Under the pieces are notes generated by a model. That model searched no databases, was not told where the DNA came from, and saw only the letters and a list, made by a program, of their open reading frames with translations. A stretch of DNA of 64,000 nt, from the NCBI GenBank assembly GCA_964455095.1, contig CAYVUV010000115.1, forward strand, positions 15,308 to 79,307, in the 5' to 3' direction. Source of the stretch: CAYVUV01 sp964455095. Its GTDB lineage: Bacteria > Desulfobacterota > Binatia > HRBIN30 > CADEER01. A program made the translations under genes and the position numbers. Position 1 is the first letter of the stretch, and every line of letters starts with the position of its first letter. Positions 45,543 through 53,984 of the stretch are shown here, piece by piece.

Positions 45543-46787
45543 TCAATCACCCAGCTCGACCTCGATCACCGTCGCCAGTTGATCGATCAACCCCTCCGGC
45601 ACCGCGACGGTCAGCTCGCCGAACGGGTCGGCGCTGAACATCGTGTCCAAGACGGCGCAGCGCGTGCGCGTCTCGAGCTCGGTGCCCGTGCGCAGCTCGC
45701 GCGCGCCGCGGATGCGGTTGACCGGCAGGCCGCGCACCGTGATCGTGTCGTACGGACGCATCAGCAAGTGCAGGAAGATCGAATTGCCCTTGCGCGTCGA
45801 CGGGCCGTAGAACTGCCACGGCTCGAGCCCCGCTTCCGAGTCGGCGATGGCGGCGCCGTTGCCCGCCATCCAGCCCGCCAGGGCATCGAGCCGCTCGCAC
45901 TGTTCGGGCGGAAGTTGTCCGTCGCCCATCGGGCTGACGTTGAGCAGCAGGTTGCCGCCGCGACCCGCGACCTCGCAGAGCGTGTGCACCAGCTCGCGGG
46001 CCGACTTGTAGCGCGTGTCGGAGGGGTTGTATCCCCAGCTGTCGTTCATGGTCATACAGGTCTCCCAGGGCCGCGCCGGCGGTTGCGGCGGGACGAACTG
46101 CTCGGGAGTCTCGAAGTCGCCGCAGCCGGGCAGGCGATCGTTGACCAGGATATCGGGCTGCAGGGAGTGGATGAGATCGAGCAGCGCCGGCGCGCGCCAT
46201 TGGTCCATCGTGCGCTCCCAGCCGCCGTCGAACCAGAGCAGGTCGATCGGTCCATAGTCGGTCAACAGCTCGCGGATCTGCGCGAAGAGATAGGCCAGGT
46301 AGCGTTCCCACTGCTCGGGGGTCGGCCGCGGCACCATGCCGAAGCGGTAGGGGCGTGCCGCGTCGGTGAACGCCGGGTAGTCGGGATGGTGCCAGTCGGA
46401 CAACGAGTAGTAGAGCCCGACGCGCAGCCCCGACTCACGTGCCGCGTCGGCGTACTCGCGCACCAGATCGCCGGCATAGGGCGTCGCGGCAATGGAGAAG
46501 TCGGATACGCGGGTGCGGAAGAGCGAGAAGCCGTCGTGATGTCTCGCCGTCAGCACCGCGTAGCGCATGCCGCAGCGGCGCGCGTATTCGAACCACGCGC
46601 GCGGGCTGTCTTGTGTCGGACAGAACGTCGCCGCGCTGGCGTGGTATTCAGCGGCCGGGACGTCCTGACACGCCGGCAACGCTTTCAACCCGCCGACCAA
46701 CGGCCACGACAGCTCCCAACCGCGCTGACTGATGTGTCCCCAGTGAACGAACATCCCGCAGCGCGCACGATCGAACCAGCTCGGCAT
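45543..46787 (-). CDS. Alpha-L-fucosidase (GH29)
   Basis: 414 residues. ATG 46787 is chosen because a perfect AGGAGG lies eight bases upstream; a GTG at 46796 lies inside that Shine-Dalgarno. No signal peptide, so it is probably cytoplasmic. GH29 landmarks are WFDRARCGMFVHWGH, YAVLTARHHDGFSLF, and GPIDLLWFDGGWE with the nucleophile Asp. GRGGNLLLNVSPMGDGQLP is the conserved closing segment. The acid/base residue is not conserved enough to name. The enzyme cleaves terminal alpha-L-fucose, though some GH29 members act on other alpha-L-sugars. It overlaps the stop context of the preceding epoxide-hydrolase gene and precedes xylB by nine bases. Confidence 0.9.
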   Translation of the reverse strand: MPSWFDRARCGMFVHWGHISQRGWELSWPLVGGLKALPACQDVPAAEYHASAATFCPTQDSPRAWFEYARRCGMRYAVLTARHHDGFSLFRTRVSDFSIAATPYAGDLVREYADAARESGLRVGLYYSLSDWHHPDYPAFTDAARPYRFGMVPRPTPEQWERYLAYLFAQIRELLTDYGPIDLLWFDGGWERTMDQWRAPALLDLIHSLQPDILVNDRLPGCGDFETPEQFVPPQPPARPWETCMTMNDSWGYNPSDTRYKSARELVHTLCEVAGRGGNLLLNVSPMGDGQLPPEQCERLDALAGWMAGNGAAIADSEAGLEPWQFYGPSTRKGNSIFLHLLMRPYDTITVRGLPVNRIRGARELRTGTELETRTRCAVLDTMFSADPFGELTVAVPEGLIDQLATVIEVELGD

Positions 46788-46800
46788 CCGGGCCACCTCC

Positions 46801-47787
46801 TCAACTCGGCTTGAAGAACTCGATCATCGCCTGGCTGGTGCGCTCGGGCTCCTCGTGCAGCAGCCAGTGGGTCGCGTCGGGGAGCTCGATCACGCTGGCG
46901 TTGACGCAATGGCGCGCGCTGGCCTGCAGCATCGTCGACGGAAAGAACCGATCCTGCATGCCCCAGATCAGACGGGTCGGCACGCGCACCAGGCCGTCTC
47001 CGGATGGGTTGTGCGGATACCGAAAGGCGGCGCGATACCAGTTGATCATGCTGCGCGCCGCGCCGGGGCGCGACCACGCCGATTGGTAGTACTGCATCTC
47101 GGTGTCGGGGAAGGTCCCCGGTCGCGCCGTATCGCGCAGGGTCTTCGCCGTCAGCCACCAATTGCCGGCCGGCGCCAACAGTTCTGGCAGCAGCGGCAGT
47201 TGAAAGAACGTCCGGAACCAGGAAATGGACTCTTCCTTCGGCGCCCCCTCCTCGCGCTCGCGCCAGGCGAGTGGGTGCGGGGAGTTGAACATCGCCAGCC
47301 GGCGAAAGCGCAGCGGGTACTCGAGCACCAGGTTCCAGGCGATGGCGCCGCCCCAGTCGTGCCCGGCCAGGGCCGTCTCCTCGAGGCCGAAGTGATCGAG
47401 CAGCCCGATGACGTCGCGCATCAGCGCATCGATCCTGTACGCCTCGATGCCGTCCGGCTTGTCAGACGTGTTGTAGCCGCGCTGATCGGGCACGATGACG
47501 TGGAATCCGGCCGCCGCAAGCCGGGCGACTTGCTCCTTCCACCCAAACCAGAACTCCGGGTACCCGTGCAGGAGCACCACGGGCGGTCCATCGGCCGGAC
47601 CGGCCTCGACCACGTGCAGGGCGATGCCATTGGTCGACACCATCGACGAGCGCAGCTCGACGCCAAGCGCTTTGCGGGCGGCCGCCACCTCGTCGAGAGG
47701 CGGGTTCTTGCCCGACCAGTAGCCGACCGCGATCAGTGCCACGAGCCCGGCCAGCGCGGCGATCAGGACCACCAGGATGCGCCGCAT
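46801..47787 (-). CDS. Epoxide-hydrolase-like alpha/beta hydrolase
   Basis: 328 residues from ATG 47787; the frame extends 12 codons to a TTG at 47823. The N-terminus is one hydrophobic segment (MRRILVVLIAALAGLVALIAV), a membrane anchor or signal. The catalytic domain has HGYPEFWFGW (oxyanion H-G-x-P), the nucleophile in GHDWGGAIAWNL (Asp, not Ser), cap-domain Tyr residues and the His in DATHWLLHEEPE. Asp nucleophile plus HGYPEFW indicates soluble-epoxide-hydrolase or haloalkane-dehalogenase relatives; the former is more likely. The gene begins the operon with GH29 and xylB. Confidence 0.87.
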   Translation of the reverse strand: MRRILVVLIAALAGLVALIAVGYWSGKNPPLDEVAAARKALGVELRSSMVSTNGIALHVVEAGPADGPPVVLLHGYPEFWFGWKEQVARLAAAGFHVIVPDQRGYNTSDKPDGIEAYRIDALMRDVIGLLDHFGLEETALAGHDWGGAIAWNLVLEYPLRFRRLAMFNSPHPLAWREREEGAPKEESISWFRTFFQLPLLPELLAPAGNWWLTAKTLRDTARPGTFPDTEMQYYQSAWSRPGAARSMINWYRAAFRYPHNPSGDGLVRVPTRLIWGMQDRFFPSTMLQASARHCVNASVIELPDATHWLLHEEPERTSQAMIEFFKPS

Positions 47788-47850
47788 GGCCCTGCCCTGA
47801 CACACCGGCCGGAAGGATGTCAAAGCCAGGAGCGCACCGGGCGCGAATTG

Positions 47851-48624
47851 TTACGGCTGAGGGCTGGCCGGGTCGGCTTTGAACGACGGTCCCGCGACCA
47901 GCTTGAAGCCGGCCGGCACCGCCATCGCCTCGGGCGGCGGGACCGCCTCGCGCACATCGGTGACCACGGTAGTGGTCGTCATCGCCTGTTGGCCCATATC
48001 GACGGTCATTGTCGTGCGCAGCGGCAGGCCGTTCACCCGGGCCATGGCCTTGGCCAGATCCAGGCCCTTGCCGCCCATGCCGCCCATGGCGTTGCGAAAT
48101 ACTTCGGCGTCTTCGGGGCTGAGCGGCAGCGGCAGCGCGTCGCTCGCCCATACGGCGCCGCGCATCGGTCCGCCCTCGACGGTGTACTCCTTGGCCTCGA
48201 AGCCGGCGATCTTCTCGCTCTTGCCGGTCAACTTCAGCTTGATGTTGGCATTCGCTTCGAGCGGGTTGCCCATCTTCTTCAGAAAGGCCCGCGCCTCTGG
48301 GGGCATCTGCTCCATCTGCTTCTCGATCGCCGCCTGGACCGCATCGACCTGTTGGCGCACCTCCTCGAAGGTGCGCGTGTGGTACGTCTTCGCTTCCTTG
48401 TCGGCCATGGTCACCGTCTTCGCCGCCAGATCGGTGATCACCCGCATCTTGGCGTTGTCGACCACCACTTTGTGGGCGCTCCAGTACTGGGTTCCCTCTT
48501 CCGAGCTGTCGGCGCCGCGACCGCTGATCGACGTCTGTTGGTGAACGATGAGGTCCTTCGCGGTCGATGTCGTCGGCGCCAGCAGGGCGGAGGCGACGAC
48601 CGTCAGCCATAACGCATGTGTCAT
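47851..48624 (-). CDS. Exported DUF4412-like protein
   Basis: 257 residues from ATG 48624, supported by GGGAAG upstream and by MTHALWLTVVASALLAPTTSTAKD, a signal peptide. The upstream open frame to 48909 runs through the divergent promoter region and is rejected. Mature sequence: AKMRVITDLAAKTVTMADKEAKTYHTRTFEEV, then KSEKIAGFEAKEYTVEGG and GAVWASDALPLPLSPED. Alternating beta strands with internal methionines suggest a lipoprotein-localisation-type or DUF4412 fold. No active site is evident. It diverges from the response regulator. Confidence 0.65.
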   Translation of the reverse strand: MTHALWLTVVASALLAPTTSTAKDLIVHQQTSISGRGADSSEEGTQYWSAHKVVVDNAKMRVITDLAAKTVTMADKEAKTYHTRTFEEVRQQVDAVQAAIEKQMEQMPPEARAFLKKMGNPLEANANIKLKLTGKSEKIAGFEAKEYTVEGGPMRGAVWASDALPLPLSPEDAEVFRNAMGGMGGKGLDLAKAMARVNGLPLRTTMTVDMGQQAMTTTTVVTDVREAVPPPEAMAVPAGFKLVAGPSFKADPASPQP

Positions 48625-48745
48625 GCGCTTCCCGTACGCGAAGCGGGCACGGAGCGCAATTGTCAGCTGTAGCCATCGGCCCGCCGCACTCGAGAGGTGC
48701 GGCACCGCCGTCGCTCTTTGGCACTTCTCCGGCGATCCGGTAACG

Positions 48746-48768
48746 CTCGGCTTGGCGGCAAAGCCGAG
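48746..48768. promoter_or_regulatory. Inverted repeat in the divergent region before the response regulator
   Basis: CTCGGCTT (48746-48753) and AAGCCGAG (48761-48768) pair perfectly around GGCGGCA. They lie 78 bases before the response-regulator ATG, in the gap shared with the DUF4412-like gene. Hairpin or operator; unassigned. Confidence 0.35.
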
Positions 48769-48845
48769 ATTCCCATCGAATTTGCCATAGTGCGCAGGCG
48801 ATGCGGCATGGAACGAGTCTTGTTTAACCGCAGGACAACGCACCC

Positions 48846-49535
48846 ATGATGACTCGAGTAGTTGTGGCCGATGACCACGAGATGTTTCGCGAGATGCTGC
48901 GCATCGCATTGCCCCGCGGCGGCACGATCGAGGTCGTCGGCGAGGCAGCCGACGGGCAGGATCTGGTCGCCATCGTCGATCGCAGTCGCCCCGACGTCGT
49001 GTTGCTCGACTACAAGATGCCGCGCGTGCGCAATTTTACAGCCCTGGTCCGCGAGATCCGCGCCCAGCGCTCCGGCACTGAAGTCGTCGTCCTGTCCGGC
49101 TTCGGCACCGTCGAAGTGGCCGAACGGGCCGCCGAGGGCGGCGCGCGCGGCTATGTACTCAAGTCGACCCGACTGAGTGCCGTCGCCGACGCGGTGCGCA
49201 CGGTCGCGGCCGGGGGCATCTGGATCGACCCGGCGCTGCCGCGGCGCGTCTTCGACATCTTCCAGACCCAGGCAGGGGATGCGCCGGACACCAACGGCAC
49301 CAGCTTGGCCGGATTGACACGTCGCGAGCGCGAAGTGCTGGCCTCTGTCGCGCAGGGGAGCAGCAATCAGGAGATCGCGCAGCGACTGTGCATCAGCGAA
49401 CAGACGGTGAAGACGCACCTCACGCACATCTTCGCCAAGCTCGACGTCAAGAACCGCCTGGCCGCCGCCCTCGCCTTCTACGGCAAGGTCAATGGCCACG
49501 GCAACGACGACGTCGTCCCGCGCTTCGAAGGCTAG
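48846..49535 (+). CDS. NarL/FixJ-type response regulator
   Basis: 229 residues. Receiver residues 1-122: VVVADDHEMFREML with the acidic pair, phospho-acceptor Asp in VVLLDYKMPR (about residue 56), Thr/Ser in VVVLSGFG, and Lys in GYVLKSTR. A LuxR-type HTH follows at about residues 155-215 (LTRREREVLASVAQGSSNQEIAQRL, ISEQTVKTHLTHIFAKLDVKNR). Phosphorylated members bind inverted-repeat operators as dimers. It is convergent with the histidine-kinase operon that ends at 49542, six bases away, and is the only DNA-binding regulator in this cluster. An 18-base palindrome upstream of that operon is a plausible target. Confidence 0.95.
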   Translation: MMTRVVVADDHEMFREMLRIALPRGGTIEVVGEAADGQDLVAIVDRSRPDVVLLDYKMPRVRNFTALVREIRAQRSGTEVVVLSGFGTVEVAERAAEGGARGYVLKSTRLSAVADAVRTVAAGGIWIDPALPRRVFDIFQTQAGDAPDTNGTSLAGLTRREREVLASVAQGSSNQEIAQRLCISEQTVKTHLTHIFAKLDVKNRLAAALAFYGKVNGHGNDDVVPRFEG

Positions 49536-49541
49536 GCGGCG

Positions 49542-51158
49542 CTAGGCGCTCAGCGCCGCCGGGCCGGCGTCGGCCGTGTCGCGTCCGCCGGCCGGCACCA
49601 AGGCCCTTACGGTGCGGCGCTCCGGCAGCTCGGCGACGAAGCAGCTGCCCTCCTGGTTGGTCACCACGTCGAGCGTTCCGCCAAAACCCTCTTCGACGAG
49701 GTTGCGCGAGATCCACAGACCGAGACCGGTACCGCGTCCCGGCCCCTTGGTCGTATAGGGTTCATCGAACAGACGCCGCAGCACACTGACCGGAATGCCG
49801 CCCGCCCAGTCGCGCACCGAGATCGTCACGCCCTGAGGCGTGCGTGCGGCGCGCACCTCGATGCGGGCGTGACCGATGCGGCGCTCTTCGTAGGCATCGA
49901 TGGCGTTGGTGACCAGGTTGACCAGAACCTGGCCGAGGCCACTCGGATCGCCCATCAGACTCACCGGCTTGGGGCCATCCTCGAAATCGATCCGGCAAGA
50001 GGTCGTCTCCAGCCGATGCGCGACCAGCCCGCGCGTTTCGGCGACCACGTCGCGCACCAGAAACAGCTGCGCGGTGGCCCGCGCGTCGCGGCTCTGGACT
50101 TTGACGCTGCGAATGAAGCTCGCCGCCTTGTGGGCCCATTCGGCAGCGGCGGTGGCATTGCTCAGGATCTCGGCGGCAATCTCGCGGTGATCGTCGGGCG
50201 ACACGTCCGGATCGCCAACCGAGCTTTCATACTCGCGACCCAGGTCGCCGATGACCTTCAAGGTGTTGAGCACGGCGCCAAGCGGGGTATTGATCTCGTG
50301 CGCGAGGCCGGCCGTCAGCCTCCCGAGGGTCGCCATCCGATCCGCGCGCAGCAGCGACGTCTGGCCCTGCTCCAGTTGCCCATACGCCGCCTGCAATTTG
50401 TCGAGGGAGCGATTGAGCTCGGCGTTGCTGGCTTCGAGATCCGCAGTGCGCTCCTTCACCTGCACCTCGAGGTCCTCATTCAAGCGCTCGAGATGGCGAT
50501 TGAGCGTGCCGAGCTGATCGAAGGCACCCGCATTGCTGAGCGCCAGGGCGATCTGGTTCGCCGCGATCCGCAAGAACACGATGTCCCGGGCCGTATACGG
50601 CTGACCGGACACCTTGGCGCCGAGCGCCAGGATTGCAGTGGCGGATCCGTTCAGGCAGATGGGCACGAGCAGCTCGGCGCCCAGCTGCCCCCAGATCGAA
50701 CGGCCCTTCGAGGCCCCGTCCTCGCACTCCTGCCGCCACACGACGCTCGGGCGTTCGAGCTGCGCGACGAGGTCATTTGCCAGTGGGACCGGTGTGCCGG
50801 CCGGCTGCCCCGGGAGCAGCGGCCGAAACCGGCCTTTCGGATCGCGAATCAGGAACAATCGTTGGCGCGGCTTCACGGTCACGGTGAGGAGATTGGCCGT
50901 GTGGGCGACGACATGCTCGACCGTGCGGGCCGACGCCAATGCGTGGCTGAGCGTCGAGAGCGCCTCCTCGATGTCGTACGCACGCCTGCTCCAGCGCCCC
51001 AACAGCGGACCGCGCGGGCTGGCCAACGGTGCCGCGAACAGAATCAGCGGAAGGCTGGCGGCGAGGCCGAACGCCCAGAGGTCGGTTGGTTGCCAGACGA
51101 GCATCCAAGTAGCCCCGCCAGCGAGGAAAAGAACCATGGCGATCCGCAGCAGTCTCAT
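49542..51158 (-). CDS. Membrane histidine kinase with GAF domain
   Basis: 538 residues. Two hydrophobic segments lie at residues 3-25 and 28-48 (LWAFGLAASLPLILFAAPL). A GAF domain follows (about 75-225), then a coiled coil (about 225-275). The dimerisation and phospho-acceptor site is LAHEINTPLGAVLNTL (His about 295). The ATPase domain shows LVNLVTNAIDAY (N box), VRDWAGGIP (G1), and GRGTGLGLWISRNLVEE (G2). It is the last gene of a kinase operon and converges on the response regulator, its probable partner. The GAF ligand is unknown. Confidence 0.93.
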   Translation of the reverse strand: MRLLRIAMVLFLAGGATWMLVWQPTDLWAFGLAASLPLILFAAPLASPRGPLLGRWSRRAYDIEEALSTLSHALASARTVEHVVAHTANLLTVTVKPRQRLFLIRDPKGRFRPLLPGQPAGTPVPLANDLVAQLERPSVVWRQECEDGASKGRSIWGQLGAELLVPICLNGSATAILALGAKVSGQPYTARDIVFLRIAANQIALALSNAGAFDQLGTLNRHLERLNEDLEVQVKERTADLEASNAELNRSLDKLQAAYGQLEQGQTSLLRADRMATLGRLTAGLAHEINTPLGAVLNTLKVIGDLGREYESSVGDPDVSPDDHREIAAEILSNATAAAEWAHKAASFIRSVKVQSRDARATAQLFLVRDVVAETRGLVAHRLETTSCRIDFEDGPKPVSLMGDPSGLGQVLVNLVTNAIDAYEERRIGHARIEVRAARTPQGVTISVRDWAGGIPVSVLRRLFDEPYTTKGPGRGTGLGLWISRNLVEEGFGGTLDVVTNQEGSCFVAELPERRTVRALVPAGGRDTADAGPAALSA

Positions 51159-51192
51159 GGTTTTCCAGCCTCCAATCTCAGCCTGCGCTACC

Positions 51193-52380
51193 TCAAGCCG
51201 CGTGTGCCGCCTCGCCCAGCGGCGTGCTCGAGCGCGAGAAGTCCTCGGACGACACCGGTTCTTCCCGCTCCGCGACGGCGTGCACGGGAAGCGTCAAGGT
51301 GAAGGTGGAGCCCATTCCAGGCTGGCTGTCGACCGCCAACGCTCCGCCGAGAATGCGCGCCAGCTTGCGCGACAGCGCCAAGCCCAGGCCGATGCCCCGG
51401 TGATGCCGGGTCGGTGAACCGTCGAGCTGCCGGAAAGGCTCGAAGATGAGCTCCTGGTGCTCGAGCGCGATACCGATGCCGGAGTCCGTCAGGGCGAATT
51501 GCAGGGTGCTGCCAACCTGGGCGATGCGCAGGGCAATGCGGCCACGAGGAGTGAACTTGACGGCGTTGGCAATCAAGTTGCGCAGAATGGTGCGCAGCTT
51601 GACCGGGTCGGTCAGGCATCCTTCGGGCGCGAGCTCGAGATCGAGCTCGAAGCGGACCGCGCGGTCGTCGAGCAGCACGCCGCACCAGCGCTCCATTTCT
51701 TCAGCCATCTCGGCAGTCGACACCCATTGCATTGCACACTCGTCCACGCCGGATTCCAGCTTGGCGTAGCGCAGCAGGTCGGTCACCAAGTCGGCCAGGC
51801 GATTGGTCGCCGTCGCCACCTGTTGCAGTGGCCGGCGGGCCGTTTCCGGCAGGGCCCCGAACTCGTCGTCCAAGAGCAGCTCGGCGTAGCCACCGATGAT
51901 GTGCAGCGGGGTGCGGAACTCATGCGACACATTCGACACCATGTCGCGCTGCAAGCGCTCGCGCTCGCGCAGCATGGTGATCAGGCGGGCGGCCTTCAAC
52001 CCGACATCGACCCACATCAGCAGCTTGTCCGGACCCTCCGATTTGTCGTGGTAGCCCTGGACCTCCAGCTCGGCCAGCATCTGGCGGGCCGGCTTCTCGC
52101 CGGCGTAGCCCGTCTGGAGAATGATCTGCACATAGGGATCGAAGGTGCGGATCTCGCGAATCAGCTCCTCGCCCGTCATGCCCGGCAGGAAATAGTCGAT
52201 CAGGAGGAGATGGACTTCGCTCTCCTTGAACAACGCCAGGGCGTCTTCACCGGAGGCAGCGGTCAGCACACGGTGCCCCTCCCGCTCGAGCAGGATGCGC
52301 ACCGAGTGCAGGACTTCCTCCTGATCGTCCACGACCAGGATGGTGTGTGAGCTTGTGGGTCGCTGGGTCTTGCGCGCCAT
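51193..52380 (-). CDS. Hybrid protein: receiver followed by histidine kinase
   Basis: 395 residues. Residues 15-130 are a receiver: ILVVDDQEEVL, phospho-acceptor Asp in LLLIDYFLPGMTG, and Lys in YHDKSEG. The kinase core follows directly: VSNVSHEFRTPLHIIGGYAELL (phospho-acceptor His), NLIANAVKFTP (N box), DSGIGIALE (G1) and HRGIGLGLALSRKLARILGG (G2). There are no membrane segments. The receiver at the N-terminus suggests it is controlled by another kinase, giving a phosphorelay. 34 bases separate it from the downstream membrane kinase. Confidence 0.93.
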   Translation of the reverse strand: MARKTQRPTSSHTILVVDDQEEVLHSVRILLEREGHRVLTAASGEDALALFKESEVHLLLIDYFLPGMTGEELIREIRTFDPYVQIILQTGYAGEKPARQMLAELEVQGYHDKSEGPDKLLMWVDVGLKAARLITMLRERERLQRDMVSNVSHEFRTPLHIIGGYAELLLDDEFGALPETARRPLQQVATATNRLADLVTDLLRYAKLESGVDECAMQWVSTAEMAEEMERWCGVLLDDRAVRFELDLELAPEGCLTDPVKLRTILRNLIANAVKFTPRGRIALRIAQVGSTLQFALTDSGIGIALEHQELIFEPFRQLDGSPTRHHRGIGLGLALSRKLARILGGALAVDSQPGMGSTFTLTLPVHAVAEREEPVSSEDFSRSSTPLGEAAHAA

Positions 52381-52407
52381 GTCCGGCCCTCCCTCGTCGT
52401 CGAGCGG

Positions 52408-53670
52408 TCAGTGCAAGGTCTGCTGCGCGCGCGCGTCCAACGGCGCGAAGAAAGCTCCTGGCACCCGCAGGCTGAAGAGCGCGCCATCCTGAGGGGACGC
52501 CGCGACGCGCAAGGTCGCGCCGATGACGACGCTCAGGCGCTGGGCGACAGCCAGGCCGACATCCTGACCCCCGACGTAGTCGCTCGACAGCCCCTGGTCG
52601 CGCCGCAGCGTCGCCGCAAACGGGGCGGCGTCGCCGGCGCCGAGATCGGGGCCGCGATCGGACACGATGAAGTCGATGTGCCCATCGCCGAACCGGACGG
52701 CGAGCTGCACGCCGGCGGTGGGGCGCAGCTGAGAGGCATTGGCCAGCAGCTGATCGAGAATGCAGCAGAGCTTGTCGGCGTCGGTGTACATGAACGCGCC
52801 GGGCGCCGCCACGGTGGTGGTCAGCTGCAGGGGGCGGCGATCGCCCGGCTGCGCGGCGCGCGAGCGCAGGTAGTCGAGCAGCTCGTCGATCTCGACGCGC
52901 TCGCTCTCGACGGTTTGGCCCGGGGTGTCGAACCGCGCCACGTCGAGATAGTCGTGGATCAACCCGATCGCGACATCGGTTGCTTCGGCCACCCGCTCCA
53001 GTACGTCGTAGAACGCCATGCCGGCCGGATCGTCCTGCAGCAACTCCGTGTAGCCGCGCACGACGTGCAGCGGTGAGCGCAGGTTGTGCAGCAGCGTCAC
53101 CAGCGCCAGGCCGCGGGCGTCCTGCTCGCCCCGCAGCCGTTCGGCGCCGCGCACCGCGGCCATGGCGCTCTCCACCAGCTCGAGCATGCCCTCGGGGCCG
53201 GCACCCGGATGGTGGATACCGTTGAGCGACAGGGCACGGATGAGGGCGGGGCGCTCGGATGTTTCAAGCCTGCGGCTGCGCAGGATGATCGGCAAGGCGG
53301 GGGCGACCTCGCGCAGACGGCGGATCATGTCGGTGGAATCGGCGCCGACCAGGTCGTAGTCGATCACCGCCAGCGACGCGCGCTCGCGCACGAACGCCTC
53401 GAAGGCCATCGAGGTGCTGCTCGTGCGCAGCACGCGGTAGCCCGACGCGCTCAGCTGGTCGGTCATCGCGTTCGACGCGCTCCCGGCCTCCTCGACGACC
53501 AGGACGGTAACCACGGGACCCGTAGTTTGGACATGAACCGCCGGGTCCACTGCAACGGCGGTGCTGGCAGGCGAGGTGTCCAGTCGGCCGGAATCGGCCG
53601 GGGTTTGATCCGCGGCGGGCGGGGCTTGCGGAGTCAGTTCGAGCGACACGGAACGAGATTTGGTCGACAT
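52408..53670 (-). CDS. Divergent receiver-histidine kinase
   Basis: 420 residues. A 45-residue Pro/Thr-rich N-terminal tail precedes a receiver-like domain (VTVLVVEEAGSASNAM, AVIDYDLVGADST). The usual Lys position is replaced in LNGIHHPGAG, so phosphorylation may be impaired. The kinase part has LLHNLRSPLHVVRGYTELL (H-N instead of H-E around the phospho-acceptor), ILDQLLANASQL (N box) and a weak G2 loop GGQDVGLAVAQRL. It keeps the His and N box but deviates in both halves. It sits directly after a 40-residue membrane protein and ahead of the second hybrid kinase. Confidence 0.85.
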   Translation of the reverse strand: MSTKSRSVSLELTPQAPPAADQTPADSGRLDTSPASTAVAVDPAVHVQTTGPVVTVLVVEEAGSASNAMTDQLSASGYRVLRTSSTSMAFEAFVRERASLAVIDYDLVGADSTDMIRRLREVAPALPIILRSRRLETSERPALIRALSLNGIHHPGAGPEGMLELVESAMAAVRGAERLRGEQDARGLALVTLLHNLRSPLHVVRGYTELLQDDPAGMAFYDVLERVAEATDVAIGLIHDYLDVARFDTPGQTVESERVEIDELLDYLRSRAAQPGDRRPLQLTTTVAAPGAFMYTDADKLCCILDQLLANASQLRPTAGVQLAVRFGDGHIDFIVSDRGPDLGAGDAAPFAATLRRDQGLSSDYVGGQDVGLAVAQRLSVVIGATLRVAASPQDGALFSLRVPGAFFAPLDARAQQTLH

Positions 53671-53673
53671 CGC

Positions 53674-53796
53674 CTACTCCCCGGCTTTCCGTGACGCCCC
53701 AGAACGCTGCGCTTGCGCATTCACCGTCTGACGGGCCGAGTTTGCGGCCACCCACATCGCCCCCAGAAGCATGACTGCCAACGAAATCTCCTGCAT
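53674..53796 (-). CDS. Small single-pass membrane protein (40 aa)
   Basis: A 40-residue frame from ATG 53796 with AGGGGG four bases upstream (a good Shine-Dalgarno), ending three bases before the next gene's ATG at 53670. The protein begins MQEISLAVMLLGAMWVAANS, one transmembrane helix, followed by a polar Arg/Gln-rich tail. The tight coupling to a histidine kinase gene suggests a modulator or sensor partner of that kinase, but no known family was recognised. Confidence 0.6.
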   Translation of the reverse strand: MQEISLAVMLLGAMWVAANSARQTVNAQAQRSGASRKAGE

Positions 53797-53866
53797 GGGA
53801 CCCCCTGCTCTCTCGGGCAACCGGTGCGGCTGCCGTCAATCGGAGGATGCTCGAAGACACGCCGGC

Positions 53867-53930
53867 GGAAAATCAGGGGAGAGTATGATTTTCCCCCCGC
53901 GATGCGGAGTTTCTACGACCTAGGTCGTAG
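53867..53930. promoter_or_regulatory. Two operator-like inverted repeats upstream of the kinase operon
   Basis: GGAAAATCA (53867-53875) and TGATTTTCC (53886-53894) are perfect nine-base arms with ten bases between. Next to them is CTACGACCTAGGTCGTAG (53913-53930), a perfect 18-base palindrome. Both lie between the kinase operon start at 53796 and the ClpP-like stop at 53985. NarL/FixJ-type regulators bind such sites, and the response regulator in this cluster is a candidate. Termination is an alternative. Confidence 0.6.
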
Positions 53931-53936
53931 GGGGCT

Positions 53937-53963
53937 GCCGGGCCCACAGCAGGTGCTGTGCCG
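53937..53963 (-). terminator. Hairpin after the ClpP-like gene
   Basis: CACAGCA-GG-TGCTGTG (53945-53960) is perfect, and GCCGG / CCGGC flanks extend it. It lies 22 bases past the ClpP-like stop. There is no T-run, so strength is uncertain. Confidence 0.45.
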
Positions 53964-53984
53964 GCCGCGTTGGCCTCGGCGACT

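Noticed and set aside
44031..46814. Plus-strand open frame of over 900 codons across xylB and GH29
   Set aside because: It runs antisense to two genes with recognised catalytic motifs, and its translation is Arg/Ala/His-rich without a domain.
48625..48909. N-terminal extension of the DUF4412-like protein to 48909
   Set aside because: It crosses the divergent promoter region and the start of the response regulator. A signal peptide begins at 48624.
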